A stretch of DNA of 64,000 nucleotides, from contig JAITTY010000020.1 of assembly GCA_031286695.1 (NCBI GenBank), positions 1 through 64,000 on the forward strand, read 5' to 3'. A program made the position numbers and the translations under genes. How positions within the stretch are numbered: position 1 is the stretch's first letter; each line of letters opens with the position of its first letter. Positions 43,966-53,070 of the stretch are shown piece after piece. The notes under the pieces were generated by a model. It did no database searches and had not been told where the DNA came from. It was given only the letters and a program-made list of their open reading frames with translations. The DNA comes from Sphingobacterium sp. (GTDB lineage Bacteria > Bacteroidota > Bacteroidia > Sphingobacteriales > Sphingobacteriaceae).

Positions 43966-44850
43966 ATGGAAAATCTCAAAAAGACAGGCCATATCCAAAT
44001 TCCCTTTGGCACACTAGAACTTGTGCTCTTGACGGATGGCTATTTTACACTAGAAGCATTGCAGCCTATTCTTGCGCCAAATATACCGGCACAATTAGTC
44101 GAAAGGGAACTAGATAGACTTTCCCTTGCCAGAAAAATCTATCAGGCTCCAATCATCATCATGTTAGTTAAACATCAGGATCGTTATATACTCATAGATA
44201 CAGGTGAGGGTCATTACGATACTGAAAATGCTGGAAATCTAAAGATAAGCCTATTATTGGCAGGTATTAACCCCAACCAGATCACCGATATTATTATAAC
44301 CCACGCACACAGGGATCATATTGGCGGTATATTGAATAGCGAAGGTTCACCTAATTACCCAAACGCTACATACTACATCGCTAAACCTGAATTTGAGTTC
44401 TGGATGTCAGAAAATCCTGATTTTTCGCAGAGCAAAAATCCTGAAATAGGGCGGACAAGTTTAGATTTGATAAAAAACACACTTCAGGCTATTGAACCCA
44501 AATTGCAGCTATTTGATCCGGGCGATCAGCTATTTTCCTGTATCGATACCGAATTAGCACCGGGGCATACCCCGGGACATATTATTTATACGGTAAAATC
44601 TGGGGATAAAACAATCACCAACCTTGTTGACCTCATACATTCCCCGCTCCTTCTTTCTCAACCCCACTGGGGAACACAATGGGATATTAATTTCGAACAA
44701 GCGGTTGATATACGGATAAAAATTCTTGAACGATGCCATAAGGAAGGAACGCTTGTCATCGCATCGCATATGCCTTGGCCCGGAATAGGTTTTATCGGTA
44801 AATTGAGGGGCCGCCAACAATGGGAATGGGTTCCCAAGTCCTTTATTTAA
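43966..44850 (+). CDS. Metallo-beta-lactamase fold hydrolase (lactonase-like)
   Basis: A 294-residue cytosolic protein with the metal-binding motif HAHRDH near residue 112, a further His in the ELAPGHTPGH motif near 200, Asp in NLVDLIHSP and the last His in IASHMPWPGIG near 270. The pattern is that of the AiiA-like/quinolinate-lactonase group of the superfamily, which open lactones such as N-acyl-homoserine lactones. The substrate is not proven. It ends by overlapping the convergent GNAT gene by 4 bases. Confidence 0.85.
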   Translation: MENLKKTGHIQIPFGTLELVLLTDGYFTLEALQPILAPNIPAQLVERELDRLSLARKIYQAPIIIMLVKHQDRYILIDTGEGHYDTENAGNLKISLLLAGINPNQITDIIITHAHRDHIGGILNSEGSPNYPNATYYIAKPEFEFWMSENPDFSQSKNPEIGRTSLDLIKNTLQAIEPKLQLFDPGDQLFSCIDTELAPGHTPGHIIYTVKSGDKTITNLVDLIHSPLLLSQPHWGTQWDINFEQAVDIRIKILERCHKEGTLVIASHMPWPGIGFIGKLRGRQQWEWVPKSFI

Positions 44851-45266
44851 AGGACATTTCTTCTCAGACTTTCAGAGAGATCCTGACAGGATTTAACAAA
44901 GATGAATTCTCCAAATCGCGAACGGTAATAAAGTTCCATTTTCGGACATCGATGTAGTAAAGCCCGGCTAGCGACATCCTCTACTACAAGCGTTGCCAGC
45001 GTGTTTCCATACGCGTAATCTTTTATCGAAAATGATCCTAAATATAGGAAATCGGCACGGAATGCTAAAAATGGCAGGATATGTACACTAATAAATCCAA
45101 CAATATGACGATTTCGGTCTTCGACCAATAACTGATATTCGTTTGCATCGTTCACGAGAAAGGGAATGTCCATGTAGGCAAATACTTCTAATTTTCGTAA
45201 ACCAATATTATACATCAAAGCCGAAACAGATGCTGTATCAACCTCTTCCATTCGCCTAATTTTCAT
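44847..45266 (-). CDS. GNAT-like N-acetyltransferase
   Basis: A 139-residue protein with the GNAT layout: an N-terminal strand-helix KIRRMEEVDTASVSALMYNI, a central NRHIVGFISVHILPF strand pair, and FLYLGSFSIKDYAYGNTLAT, where the acetyl-CoA loop should be. The usual Q/R-x-x-G-x-G/A loop is weak here, which lowers confidence in activity. It ends with LYYRSRFGEFIFVKSCQ. It converges on the lactonase-like gene. Confidence 0.6.
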   Translation of the reverse strand: MKIRRMEEVDTASVSALMYNIGLRKLEVFAYMDIPFLVNDANEYQLLVEDRNRHIVGFISVHILPFLAFRADFLYLGSFSIKDYAYGNTLATLVVEDVASRALLHRCPKMELYYRSRFGEFIFVKSCQDLSESLRRNVL

Positions 45267-45517
45267 ATCTTTTGAAATTTAGCCCTAGATTTCATGATTA
45301 TTTCCTGATCGAGTTAATCGCTCCAATAGAATTGAGTCATCCTAGACAACATTGCCGCTCTCTTTATCGATAGCCTAATTTAAGGACTTAAGAGATAATA
45401 TGCTCTTTAATTCGCTTTCTCAAATTATTCAATTCATTTCAAAAATCAACACAAATAACATGCAACCCCACAAACATTCAGTACCTAATTGAAAACAACA
45501 GGAATAGAATCACGGCT

Positions 45518-46087
45518 TTAATTCAATTGTTCGACAATATGTCGAGAAATATCTTTAGATAGGGTAGTAATACGATCTTCAAGCTCCGATCTCCAGTCAG
45601 CTTCGACAAAGCTACTCACCATACTTCCATATAGTTCGTTGATATCCACAATGGCCATCCCTTCCTGTACCATTAATTCCAGTCGGGATTTGACAGCACC
45701 ACTGCCCATCGATAAAATAACCAAACCATCAATTCCTTTATAATAGCAGGATTCCAAACATTCCAATTCGATATATGGGCTGGAATGACTTTGCATGACA
45801 ATCAGATGATACCCTATCAAGGCGATCTGTCTTTCTAGCAACGACAATAATTTTGAAAGAAATCGGTTATCTAAACTCGGTACAATTAGCACAATATTTT
45901 TACTACGCCCCGTTTTTAACATTTTGGCCACCGTATTATACCGATAATTGTGTGTTTTAGCATATTCGACTACCCGTTGCTTGGTGTCTTCACTAATTTC
46001 GGAGCTGTTGGATAAAGCCCGCGAGACTGTTGCTACAGATGTATTAAGAGCACTAGCGATATCCTTAAGGGTTATTGGTTTCATCAT
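45518..46087 (-). CDS. LacI family regulator, truncated after the first half
   Basis: A 189-residue protein; family members are about 330-345 residues. The N-terminal HTH is complete (ITLKDIASALNTSVATVSRA followed by LSNSSEISEDTKQRV and the hinge helix), and the first part of the periplasmic-binding-type domain follows (NIVLIVPSLDNRFLSKLLSL, then LIVMQSHSS and GIDGLVILSMGSG). After VDINELYG the family pattern stops and an unrelated tail of about 30 residues leads to the stop. It may bind DNA but probably cannot sense a sugar normally. Confidence 0.75.
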   Translation of the reverse strand: MMKPITLKDIASALNTSVATVSRALSNSSEISEDTKQRVVEYAKTHNYRYNTVAKMLKTGRSKNIVLIVPSLDNRFLSKLLSLLERQIALIGYHLIVMQSHSSPYIELECLESCYYKGIDGLVILSMGSGAVKSRLELMVQEGMAIVDINELYGSMVSSFVEADWRSELEDRITTLSKDISRHIVEQLN

Positions 46088-46206
46088 ATGTAATTAAATT
46101 GGTTGTTTTCAAGCTACTATCTCTAAATAAGCAGCCTACCCGAGAGATACCGAAATGATATCGATCGGGCTTGCTGCTTTTCTCAGATAGATTTTTTTCA
46201 GCTAAC

Positions 46207-46650
46207 CTATCCCTTTTCCTCAAAACTGCTATAAGCATTGTCAACGACATCTAGCTGTAGGCTACTTTTTGCCGGGTTATAACAATTAATTTTTAACCGA
46301 CCTGTAGCCTTTCCTTCGTTGTTCTTTTCATAAGAAATGTGAACTTCCGGTTCGGGCTCCTGCCCTCGCCCCTTAAATGTCCGGTAAAAACCATTCGGAC
46401 CATAGACACTGAAATCATACTGTAAATTTTCAAAATCGCCGAGGTTCCAGTCGAAACTAACCGTATCTCCTGCTAATACTGCAAAAGGCCAGGGCATTAC
46501 CCCACGTTTATAAGTCGGCCCTGTATAGACATTGAATGCGGCATTTAAACTCCTTTGTCCAAAAGTTTCGGTCAGGGACTGCATGTTGATCCTAAAAACC
46601 TGTTCTTTGGGGAGCAGGGCTCCCAGTGCGACCACTTTCCTGTTTATCAA
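46207..46650 (-). pseudogene. C-terminal fragment of a phosphocholine-type phospholipase C
   Basis: A 147-codon frame matching the C-terminal DUF756-type domains of bacterial non-haemolytic phospholipase C: FNVYTGPTYKRGVMPWPFAV, YDFSVYGPNGFYRTFKGRGQ and GRLKINCYNPAKSSLQLDVV with an ending DNAYSSFEEKG. Intact enzymes are about 800 residues with an N-terminal phosphoesterase domain and Tat signal, none of which is present. The start codon is merely the first ATG. A deletion removed the enzyme. Confidence 0.75.
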
Positions 46651-46851
46651 TCAGGTAAAGCTTAGCCATCCATTCTCTCGATAAATTGACAAAACTAAGA
46701 ATTGAACAAAGAAAATCGCTTAATGATATTATGCAATCGCTTTATCAAATCAACACAAAACTATCACTATGACAATTGGGAGATCAAAACCGTCTTGATG
46801 AGGTTAAATTCCAATTACGATATTATCTTGTTCCGAGCCTATTTGCTCATT

Positions 46852-47796
46852 TTAGCAGCTGGATTCTTCGATAAATTTATCAAAGGCTTCTTTACCGTCG
46901 TAACAGTTACTACCTCTTTTACCGATAAAGTTATCTTTGAGCCAGGCACGAAGCAAACCTGTTTTCCGTTCAAATCTATTGGATTTTGTCCGTAAAATTC
47001 CGTTACTGATATATCGCTGGCAGTATTCAATAAAATAGACCAGCCCATATCCGTACATATATAAGGGAGCCGAAAGAGAGATCAGTTCTAGCTTTCGCCA
47101 TGGCTCTCGATCGAGCATCGGACTGTCTTTATCGGAAGTGTATATTCCCCTAAAATTAGTAAGATCCAACTCTTTCTCCGAAAAATAAAAATTTAATCCT
47201 GTATGGTTGCTGATCATATTGCTCGCCTGGGAAATGTCCACGCGTTCAAAGCATTTATTTTTGTCCGAATGATCAGCATTCCAGCAGTAAACGGTCATTT
47301 TCAAGCTATCGGTTATAAATTTCAAAAAGAATTCAAGATCCTTTACTGACCAATAGCTTGTTAACTGTGTGACTTTGTATTTCAACCTAGGCTGCTTACA
47401 GAATGATAAAAGTTCATCATTCTTAAGGCATTCAATAGTCACAGAAGTAATCTTTCTTTCTTTTTGACAATTCGAACAAATCGCGATGACATCAACTTGA
47501 CCTGACTGAACAACGCGGTTTTCATTGCAATATCCAAGTTCAAAAAAATCACTTTTACAGCTACATATTCTCTTCTTTGGGTACGTTTTTTGGGTCAGAT
47601 CATACCAGCGATCGATGGCATTGGGCAGCAGATAATTCTCTCCATCCCGAGTTGTTAACAGCCCCACTCCTTCATCTACAAAAAAACGCAACTGGAATTC
47701 ACTTTTACCATTTTGCGTCGTTATTTCCGTCAACAGATTCCTTTTCATACGACTATCAAATATTTGACTTTTCGCAATACGAAAAGTCATGCTCAA
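46852..47796 (-). CDS. Orphan cysteine-containing protein
   Basis: A 314-residue cytosolic protein (from the first ATG, or two codons later). Residues about 70-120 hold CSCKSDFFELGYC and ICSNCQKERK, a Cys arrangement that may bind zinc. The rest is mixed helix and strand with many aromatic residues and ends EAFDKFIEESSC. No family recognised. It lies 19 bases downstream of the TetR gene on the same strand, so it may be the TetR target or co-transcribed partner. Confidence 0.55.
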   Translation of the reverse strand: MSMTFRIAKSQIFDSRMKRNLLTEITTQNGKSEFQLRFFVDEGVGLLTTRDGENYLLPNAIDRWYDLTQKTYPKKRICSCKSDFFELGYCNENRVVQSGQVDVIAICSNCQKERKITSVTIECLKNDELLSFCKQPRLKYKVTQLTSYWSVKDLEFFLKFITDSLKMTVYCWNADHSDKNKCFERVDISQASNMISNHTGLNFYFSEKELDLTNFRGIYTSDKDSPMLDREPWRKLELISLSAPLYMYGYGLVYFIEYCQRYISNGILRTKSNRFERKTGLLRAWLKDNFIGKRGSNCYDGKEAFDKFIEESSC

Positions 47797-47815
47797 AAAC
47801 AGTCCGGCAAAAGCG

Positions 47816-48475
47816 TTACGCTAAACCTGTTCTCTCCTTAAAAGCTCTATCTTCTATAAACATAGTCTTAATCTGCATTCTCATCTGCTGCGATACCTTC
47901 ACCATATTGTCCCAGTTGTCCAGTGATTCCGATCCCAAATCAGCGGCCGAAGTCTCTCGCAAGAACAGATATAACATTCCACCGATATTCTGGAGCATGG
48001 ACATCTTGAAGTCAATAGCAGGGCTTTTAAAAAAGGTCTCGCCATGCCTGAAAAGATCTTCCTGTAGTGTATCCCAGCATAATCGTATACTATCCAAGAT
48101 GTGGCCTCGTTCTACCAAGCTCCATAGTACAAGATTGCGTAACATTAAATTATGGCAGAGCTCAAATAGGATACGGTCCAGGTACTCCGCTACAAGATCA
48201 AACCCAAACTGTTCACCCTCTTTTAAGGCAAACCCCAATACCATCTTTTTTTTCTTAATCAACTGAAACAAACTGCTTTGACAGTACTCTTTTAAGCTCG
48301 CTATGTTTCCGAAATATTTGGACAATTCTTTTTCTGTCAGGCCGGACGCCAAAAGGACCTTATCTTCACTCAATGCAGTATGCCCCTCCATCGCCAGAAG
48401 ATCCAGCGCAGCAAATACCAGCTTTGCACTGTCTTCTGGCAGATCCATATCGATTTCTATTTCTATCCGCTTCAT
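47816..48475 (-). CDS. TetR family transcriptional regulator
   Basis: A 219-residue protein with an N-terminal TetR-type HTH: AALDLLAMEGHTALSEDKVL followed by ASGLTEKELSKYFGNIASLK. The spacing of helices 1-3 fits the family. The C-terminal ligand domain is helical and ends QMRMQIKTMFIEDRAF. The orphan cysteine gene follows after 19 bases and an AraC gene precedes it after 34 bases on the same strand, so the three probably form one unit. The ligand is unknown. Confidence 0.75.
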   Translation of the reverse strand: MKRIEIEIDMDLPEDSAKLVFAALDLLAMEGHTALSEDKVLLASGLTEKELSKYFGNIASLKEYCQSSLFQLIKKKKMVLGFALKEGEQFGFDLVAEYLDRILFELCHNLMLRNLVLWSLVERGHILDSIRLCWDTLQEDLFRHGETFFKSPAIDFKMSMLQNIGGMLYLFLRETSAADLGSESLDNWDNMVKVSQQMRMQIKTMFIEDRAFKERTGLA

Positions 48476-48509
48476 AATTCCTACATATTTATTTTTATAG
48501 CATATTTGA

Positions 48510-49376
48510 TCACCGCATCTCTTCTATACCGGAGCGTTCCAGAAACTGACGCGGAGATAATCCGATATGCCTTTTCAAATAATTGGAAAAGCCCGCCAGA
48601 TCATTGAAATTAAGATCTACGGAAACCTCCTTTACGGACTTGCCTGTACTCAACAGTTCGGACAGAATCACATTAACAACTTCTTTGGCAATAAATGCGT
48701 TGGCGTTCATATCGAGATGCTTTCTGCACAAAACATTCAGGTAATTTGCCGAAACCCCCAGTCTATCTGCATAATATTTAACCGAACGTTGCTCCCGACA
48801 ATAAGCCAAGAGCAACATAGAAAAGCGTGCTAAAATAGGTTCGAGTTTATTATTTTTTTTTCTCTCCAACTTACCGAGAACTTCACGATTGAACATCAGC
48901 GAAATAATCCTGAATTTGGAAAAAATAATCTCCTTCATCCCATGATTACATTCCAGTTCACGGTCAATTCCCTTAAACTCATCCAGTATTTCCTGAAAAA
49001 TCCGACCCGAAAGTTTCATCACAGGATGTTTTTTATAATAGTCGATCGGATAAATAAAAAAATTCTCAAAAGCTTTAAACAGTCTATTCGATACAAAGAC
49101 AGTATGTGCCTTGGTCCCAGCCCAGATATCCCAGCTATGCAACTGTCCGGGAAAGATCATATGCAATTGTTTCCCATTAATTTCATATGAAATTCCATCA
49201 ACAGTATGCGTCCCATTTCCGCTTTCAAACAACAGAAACGAAAAAAAATCAAGACCAATCGGATCTTTCCTGTACATCTGGTGCTCAGTCTTGAAATAAA
49301 GGATTTCCTCTTCTGACCCCTTTAATTCCTGGAAATCCTCAAAAAGTTCTGTTTGATGTTTTTTCTTTCTCACCAT
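48510..49376 (-). CDS. AraC family regulator, FPGQ subgroup
   Basis: A 288-residue regulator with a cupin-like sensor half: FLLFESGNGTHTVDGISYEI, then HMIFPGQLHSWDIWAG, the FPGQ-H block shared with the AraC genes at 29.8 and 50.0 kb. The DNA-binding half has RSVKYYADRLGVSANYLNVL and SVKEVSVDLNFNDLAGFSNY with a final RHIGLSPRQFLERSG. It heads the leftward unit with TetR and the orphan gene. Confidence 0.85.
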   Translation of the reverse strand: MVRKKKHQTELFEDFQELKGSEEEILYFKTEHQMYRKDPIGLDFFSFLLFESGNGTHTVDGISYEINGKQLHMIFPGQLHSWDIWAGTKAHTVFVSNRLFKAFENFFIYPIDYYKKHPVMKLSGRIFQEILDEFKGIDRELECNHGMKEIIFSKFRIISLMFNREVLGKLERKKNNKLEPILARFSMLLLAYCREQRSVKYYADRLGVSANYLNVLCRKHLDMNANAFIAKEVVNVILSELLSTGKSVKEVSVDLNFNDLAGFSNYLKRHIGLSPRQFLERSGIEEMR

Positions 49377-49611
49377 AATTAATAATCTGTGGCAAACATG
49401 TTATTCTCCCCCTATTGTGTCTTGTCAACACGCCATCTCTATTGAGCATGAACTTTTTCTTTTACATCATTGAGAAAAGCCTAAATTCCCTTACTCTATG
49501 ACAGAAAAACTTGTTACAACATAAAATAACGCCGAATTTATCGATTATCAAAGTACCAGGAGGCTAAATGAATGATTTGAGAAAGCATTTATATGAATTT
49601 GATAAACGATT

Positions 49612-49737
49612 TTAGGCTTCAGCTAGTTCGGAGATATATTCTTTGGGATTGAACATATATTGATAGGCGCTCTGCCTATCTCTGTTTAAGAGACCATTCT
49701 CATCCAAATTACTGTCTGAAGTCCCTAAAAAATAAAA
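49612..49737 (-). pseudogene. C-terminal gene scrap in the intergenic stretch 49.4-50.0 kb
   Basis: The minus strand reads FYFLGTSDSNLDENGLLNRD then RQSAYQYMFNPKEYISELAEA and a stop, without an ATG at the front. It is coding-like but no family is recognised. The rest of 49377-50023 is AT-rich upstream sequence of the two divergent AraC genes, with no further gene seen. Confidence 0.3.
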
Positions 49738-50023
49738 TTATCGGACAATCAGTCCATTCGTTCCGAATAGATGCTTTTTGAAATTATTCCATTAGTTTTT
49801 ATATTTATAACTAAAAATTCTTTCTCCAACGATATTGGCAGACTCTCGTGTTGTTTTTTTTCTAAAAAACATCCTCCATATCATTTAAAAGCGGCATTCT
49901 CAAGTATAAAATATGCGATAGACAACCTAGATAATTTTAAAAAAAAGACATATAATGGATCAATAGCCAAAAGATAATTTCGGCCTGATCCTTGCAATAT
50001 CTTCCAACTTTAAACAATTTGTT

Positions 50024-50839
50024 TTGAATCAACTTATGAAAACATTAGCAGACGACGGCGTAGCATACGACGTTCTCGAAGGAGAAAACTCGTTCAATAA
50101 AACCACAAAATGCACTTACTTTTTGATTGTCCTATTTATAGATGGTAGTGGTATCCACTACATCGACGGCAAACAACATCCTATCGGTAAAAATCAATTA
50201 CATTTTTTATTCCCGGGACAGCATCATCATTGGGAAACAGGTCCCGAAACTTTGGCACAAAAGATTACGGTCGGAAAACTCATTTTTGAGGAATTTTCCA
50301 GCATAGACGAATTCCGCTTTATCCGGCACAATTTACCACCGGTATTTAAGATAGACGGTATGGTATTCGACGCGGTAGATCATGAAATGAAGGGTATAAA
50401 AAGCGCGCTCGAACTACTGGATTTTAACAAAGAATGGCACAAACTGGTACTGAAGCGCATGGATAGCTTATCAACGCTTATGAAATATGAGGCCGAACGT
50501 TATATAGATTCCACCTTGTCCGCCAAGTTAAATCCTACAGTCAAAAATTTTTGGAACCTAATCAATACACATTATACTGAGCACAGAACGACCAGCTGGT
50601 ATGCCGATCAGCTTAACATCAGTGCAAATTACCTCAATGTCCTTTGCCAAAAAAACCTAAACATCAGTGCCTCTGAAATGATCAATCAACGAATTATGCA
50701 GGAGGCCAAACAACAATTGCGGTTTACGGATAAAATCATCAAAGAGATTGCATTTGATCTGGGATTCAAATCGATCTCCACTTTCTCTGTCTTTTTTAAG
50801 AAACAAAGTGGCTACTCGCCCATAAATTATCGGGAGTAA
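50024..50839 (+). CDS. AraC family regulator, FPGQ subgroup
   Basis: A 271-residue regulator. The sensor half reads FLIVLFIDGSGIHYIDGKQH and LHFLFPGQHHHWETG, the same FPGQ-H block as the AraC proteins at 29.8 and 48.5 kb. The DNA-binding half has RTTSWYADQLNISANYLNVL and IIKEIAFDLGFKSISTFSVF with FKKQSGYSPINYRE at the end. It faces the 48.5 kb AraC gene, to which it is clearly related, across about 650 bases. There is no obvious target gene downstream. Confidence 0.85.
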   Translation: MNQLMKTLADDGVAYDVLEGENSFNKTTKCTYFLIVLFIDGSGIHYIDGKQHPIGKNQLHFLFPGQHHHWETGPETLAQKITVGKLIFEEFSSIDEFRFIRHNLPPVFKIDGMVFDAVDHEMKGIKSALELLDFNKEWHKLVLKRMDSLSTLMKYEAERYIDSTLSAKLNPTVKNFWNLINTHYTEHRTTSWYADQLNISANYLNVLCQKNLNISASEMINQRIMQEAKQQLRFTDKIIKEIAFDLGFKSISTFSVFFKKQSGYSPINYRE

Positions 50840-50901
50840 ACCAACTTACTCCCCGATAGCTTCTTTCCACTCTTCCTACTATCCAAATTCATAGGCCATA
50901 A

Positions 50902-51180
50902 GCCAATAAGAATGGAGAAGGCTGTGTCGCACTACATACCTCGGAACTGATGGATAAAGCACGACATATCTATGAAAAAATAGGGTTTAAATTTGTCCAA
51001 AGTCCCAACAGTGCTGACGGAGCCTACTCCAAAAAGGATAGGCGAGCCGCTGGCAATGGCTATGTGCCGATCAGCCTGCAGTATGGCACCTATATACCCG
51101 TGGAAGCCCGGAAAAATATCGTTAAGCCGTACACTTGTGATGCAATTCATTTAAATTTTCTCAATAGGACCACTAGGTAG
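50902..51180 (+). pseudogene. C-terminal remnant of a GNAT acetyltransferase
   Basis: The frame opened at 50902 reads NGEGCVALHTSELMDKARHI then YEKIGFKFVQ, the classical last part of a GNAT protein (LHT strand, then the helix with ARHIYEKIGF). After that the sequence (from about 51000) loses the family pattern and continues to a stop at 51180. The acetyl-CoA loop before it is cut off by a stop just upstream. It is a gene fragment. Confidence 0.6.
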
Positions 51181-51264
51181 GTCTAAAAGAAGGAACAACG
51201 CTCTTCTTACCAAATTAACATCACGTTCCTAATTAAAACTGGATTAACACTATGTTTACATCGT

Positions 51265-51331
51265 GTTAACAGGGGGTTATCAGGGGTAATACCCCTGATA
51301 ACCCCCTGTTATACCTCTGTTAACCCCCTGT
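51265..51331. repeat. Cluster of CCCCCTGTTAAC-type palindromes
   Basis: A perfect inverted repeat has 21-base arms at 51268-51288 and 51290-51310 with one base between. The same half-unit recurs again at 51319-51331 (GTTAACCCCCTGT) and GTTAAC occurs at 51265-51270. The flanks continue with related scraps (GGATTAACAC, CTGTAAATACCC). The G/C runs are striking in AT-rich surroundings. It lies in the gene-poor stretch 50840-51785 that otherwise holds only the GNAT remnant. Confidence 0.8.
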
Positions 51332-51785
51332 AAATACCCTATTAATATGAAATATGATATAAAGCAAAAGTTAACCTGTCCACTAGAAACAGAAATCAAC
51401 TTTTTAGAAAGATAGATTTCTAAAGTTATCCATATTATCATAGTTTAATTCTGCCAATTTAGCTTTAGGCACTGCGTTCGACACAATTAGCCATCTGAAA
51501 CACGCTATTTGCTTAATACTACTTTTCAAAAGCATCCAATTATTTTTCAAGAAATAGTGAGATGCCCCAAGGAAATATGCGTTAGTGGATTTTCCAGTGC
51601 TTCAATAGGAGATATAAAGAAACTATAACCCGAATAATAGATAATTTGAGAAAACGAATGAAGAATTGAAACAACTATGTTTCCTAGTTAAAGACGTAAT
51701 TTCGTACAACATCTCACAGATTCCATTTTGCTATTTTACAAGCTACGGTGAGATTATCATTTTAAGCATGTCATATAACCAAATT

Positions 51786-52248
51786 ATGAAAAAACCTTTT
51801 TTGACCTTATTTCTAATGCTGATCAGTATTTCAGCTACATTTTCACAAAAAAATAAAAACGTCAGATCCTTACTCTGGAAGGTAGAATATCCAGGAACAA
51901 ACCACCATTCTTACATATTGGGGACCAATCGGCAAAAAATCTAAATCGGCAAAATTTTTCGAAAAGGAACTCGACTTATTCTATAAGGGTCGGCAAGAAA
52001 TTGATCTGAAAAAACGAACCAAAATAACTCCAAGTCTAAAAAAACTCACCATCGACAGAAACAATCAATGGGTTATTAAGTTAAGTAGTGAACTCAAGGA
52101 GAAAAACCTATTTGTTGTCTTTGGTGCTGCCCATCTATTTATGATGGACAGGTATGGGGTTTTGGACCAGCTGAAAAAAGAGGGTTTCACTATCACACCC
52201 ATTGACATGCTGGAATATGCAGCCAATTCTCAAACAGTCAATAATTAA
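51786..52248 (+). pseudogene. TraB/GumN family protein, internally deleted and frameshifted
   Basis: The start (MKKPFLTLFLMLISISATFS signal peptide, then SLLWKVEYPGTNHHSYILGT) is the N-terminal block of TraB/GumN proteins. A stop follows at about 51944. In another frame from about 51945 to 52248 the end of the same family is found: NLFVVFGAAHLFMMDRYGVL followed by QLKKEGFTITPID, with the GAAH motif. The middle half of the protein, normally about 290 residues in total, is missing. The gene is dead. Confidence 0.75.
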
Positions 52249-52275
52249 ACAATTCCAAAATCCTGGCCATTAATC

Positions 52276-52710
52276 CTACCCGAATGATATATTGGCATCA
52301 ACGTCCGTTTTCCCGATCAGTTCCTGAGCTGAATATTTTAAACTGGCATTATGATTATACGGTGTACCTTCGGGCTCCCCTGGACGCTTGCCAATTATTC
52401 CCGTCGTGGGCAAATTAAAATCACCGTATTTTCCTGCTTTGGCAATGTAGTCTGTATGCTGTGTACTTTTAAAAAAGTTATACATCATTTCCAGCCTGCT
52501 CCTGGAATCTAATTTATAGCCAATCTTTGCGAAAGCATTCCAGTTTTTTAGATCGTTCATTCCGTATTCAGGAGACAATACTGTGCCATCCGCATCTCTG
52601 TATAGGCCTGTTTGCTCATATCTCCCGCTAACGACGTAATCCCAATGACCTTGACTACCATTAAAGAGTTGGCCAACACTATAACCTGCTGTCGGCCCTG
52701 GACGAACCAA
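52276..52710 (-). pseudogene. Internal fragment of a TonB-dependent receptor
   Basis: A 144-codon frame from the barrel of a TonB-dependent receptor: VSGRYEQTGLYRDADGTVLS, KIGYKLDSRSRLEMMYNFFK and PYNHNASLKYSAQELIGKTD are alternating barrel strands and loops. There is no signal peptide, plug domain or C-terminal strand. The composition resembles siderophore-type receptors more than SusC. It is a remnant. Confidence 0.65.
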
Positions 52711-52983
52711 AGAAAAGGTAATCCCCTACAAAATCAAACGACATGTTTCAGCAGCAGAGCCAAACATTTAAATTGATCCTTTATTTATTCTTTATCCGGC
52801 ATTGTAAAAATTGACATTTCTGCAAAAACACTTATTCCGAATCAATTATGTAGAAACATTAGTATCAAACATCTTTCATCCAAGCGATAGGCGCATGACA
52901 TCCTTATCGAAAACCTCGCAATAAAAGATAGATCAATAAAGCGAATCAATAGTTACAGCAACTCTTTTCTCATTGTCGAATCA

Positions 52984-52991
52984 TAATTTTG
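52984..52991 (+). promoter_or_regulatory. Bacteroidota -7 box upstream of GIAAGS copy B
   Basis: TAATTTTG fits TAnnTTTG and lies about 80 bases before the start of the small protein gene. No convincing -33 box was found. The rest of 52711-53070 shows no gene. Confidence 0.45.
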
Positions 52992-53070
52992 CACAGCTCA
53001 TCTGAGCACAAAAAATATCAAACATGAACATGGGATTATTAAAATACAACTATCTATATTATTTAAGTAA

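Noticed and set aside
47816..49376. AraC-TetR-orphan unit as a toxin-antitoxin or defence system
   Set aside because: Only regulators and one uncharacterised cysteine protein are present; no nuclease, protease or toxin signature is seen.
51265..51331. Possible CRISPR repeats in the palindrome cluster
   Set aside because: There are no regularly spaced repeats with unique spacers and no cas genes; the units are adjacent or overlapping inverted copies.
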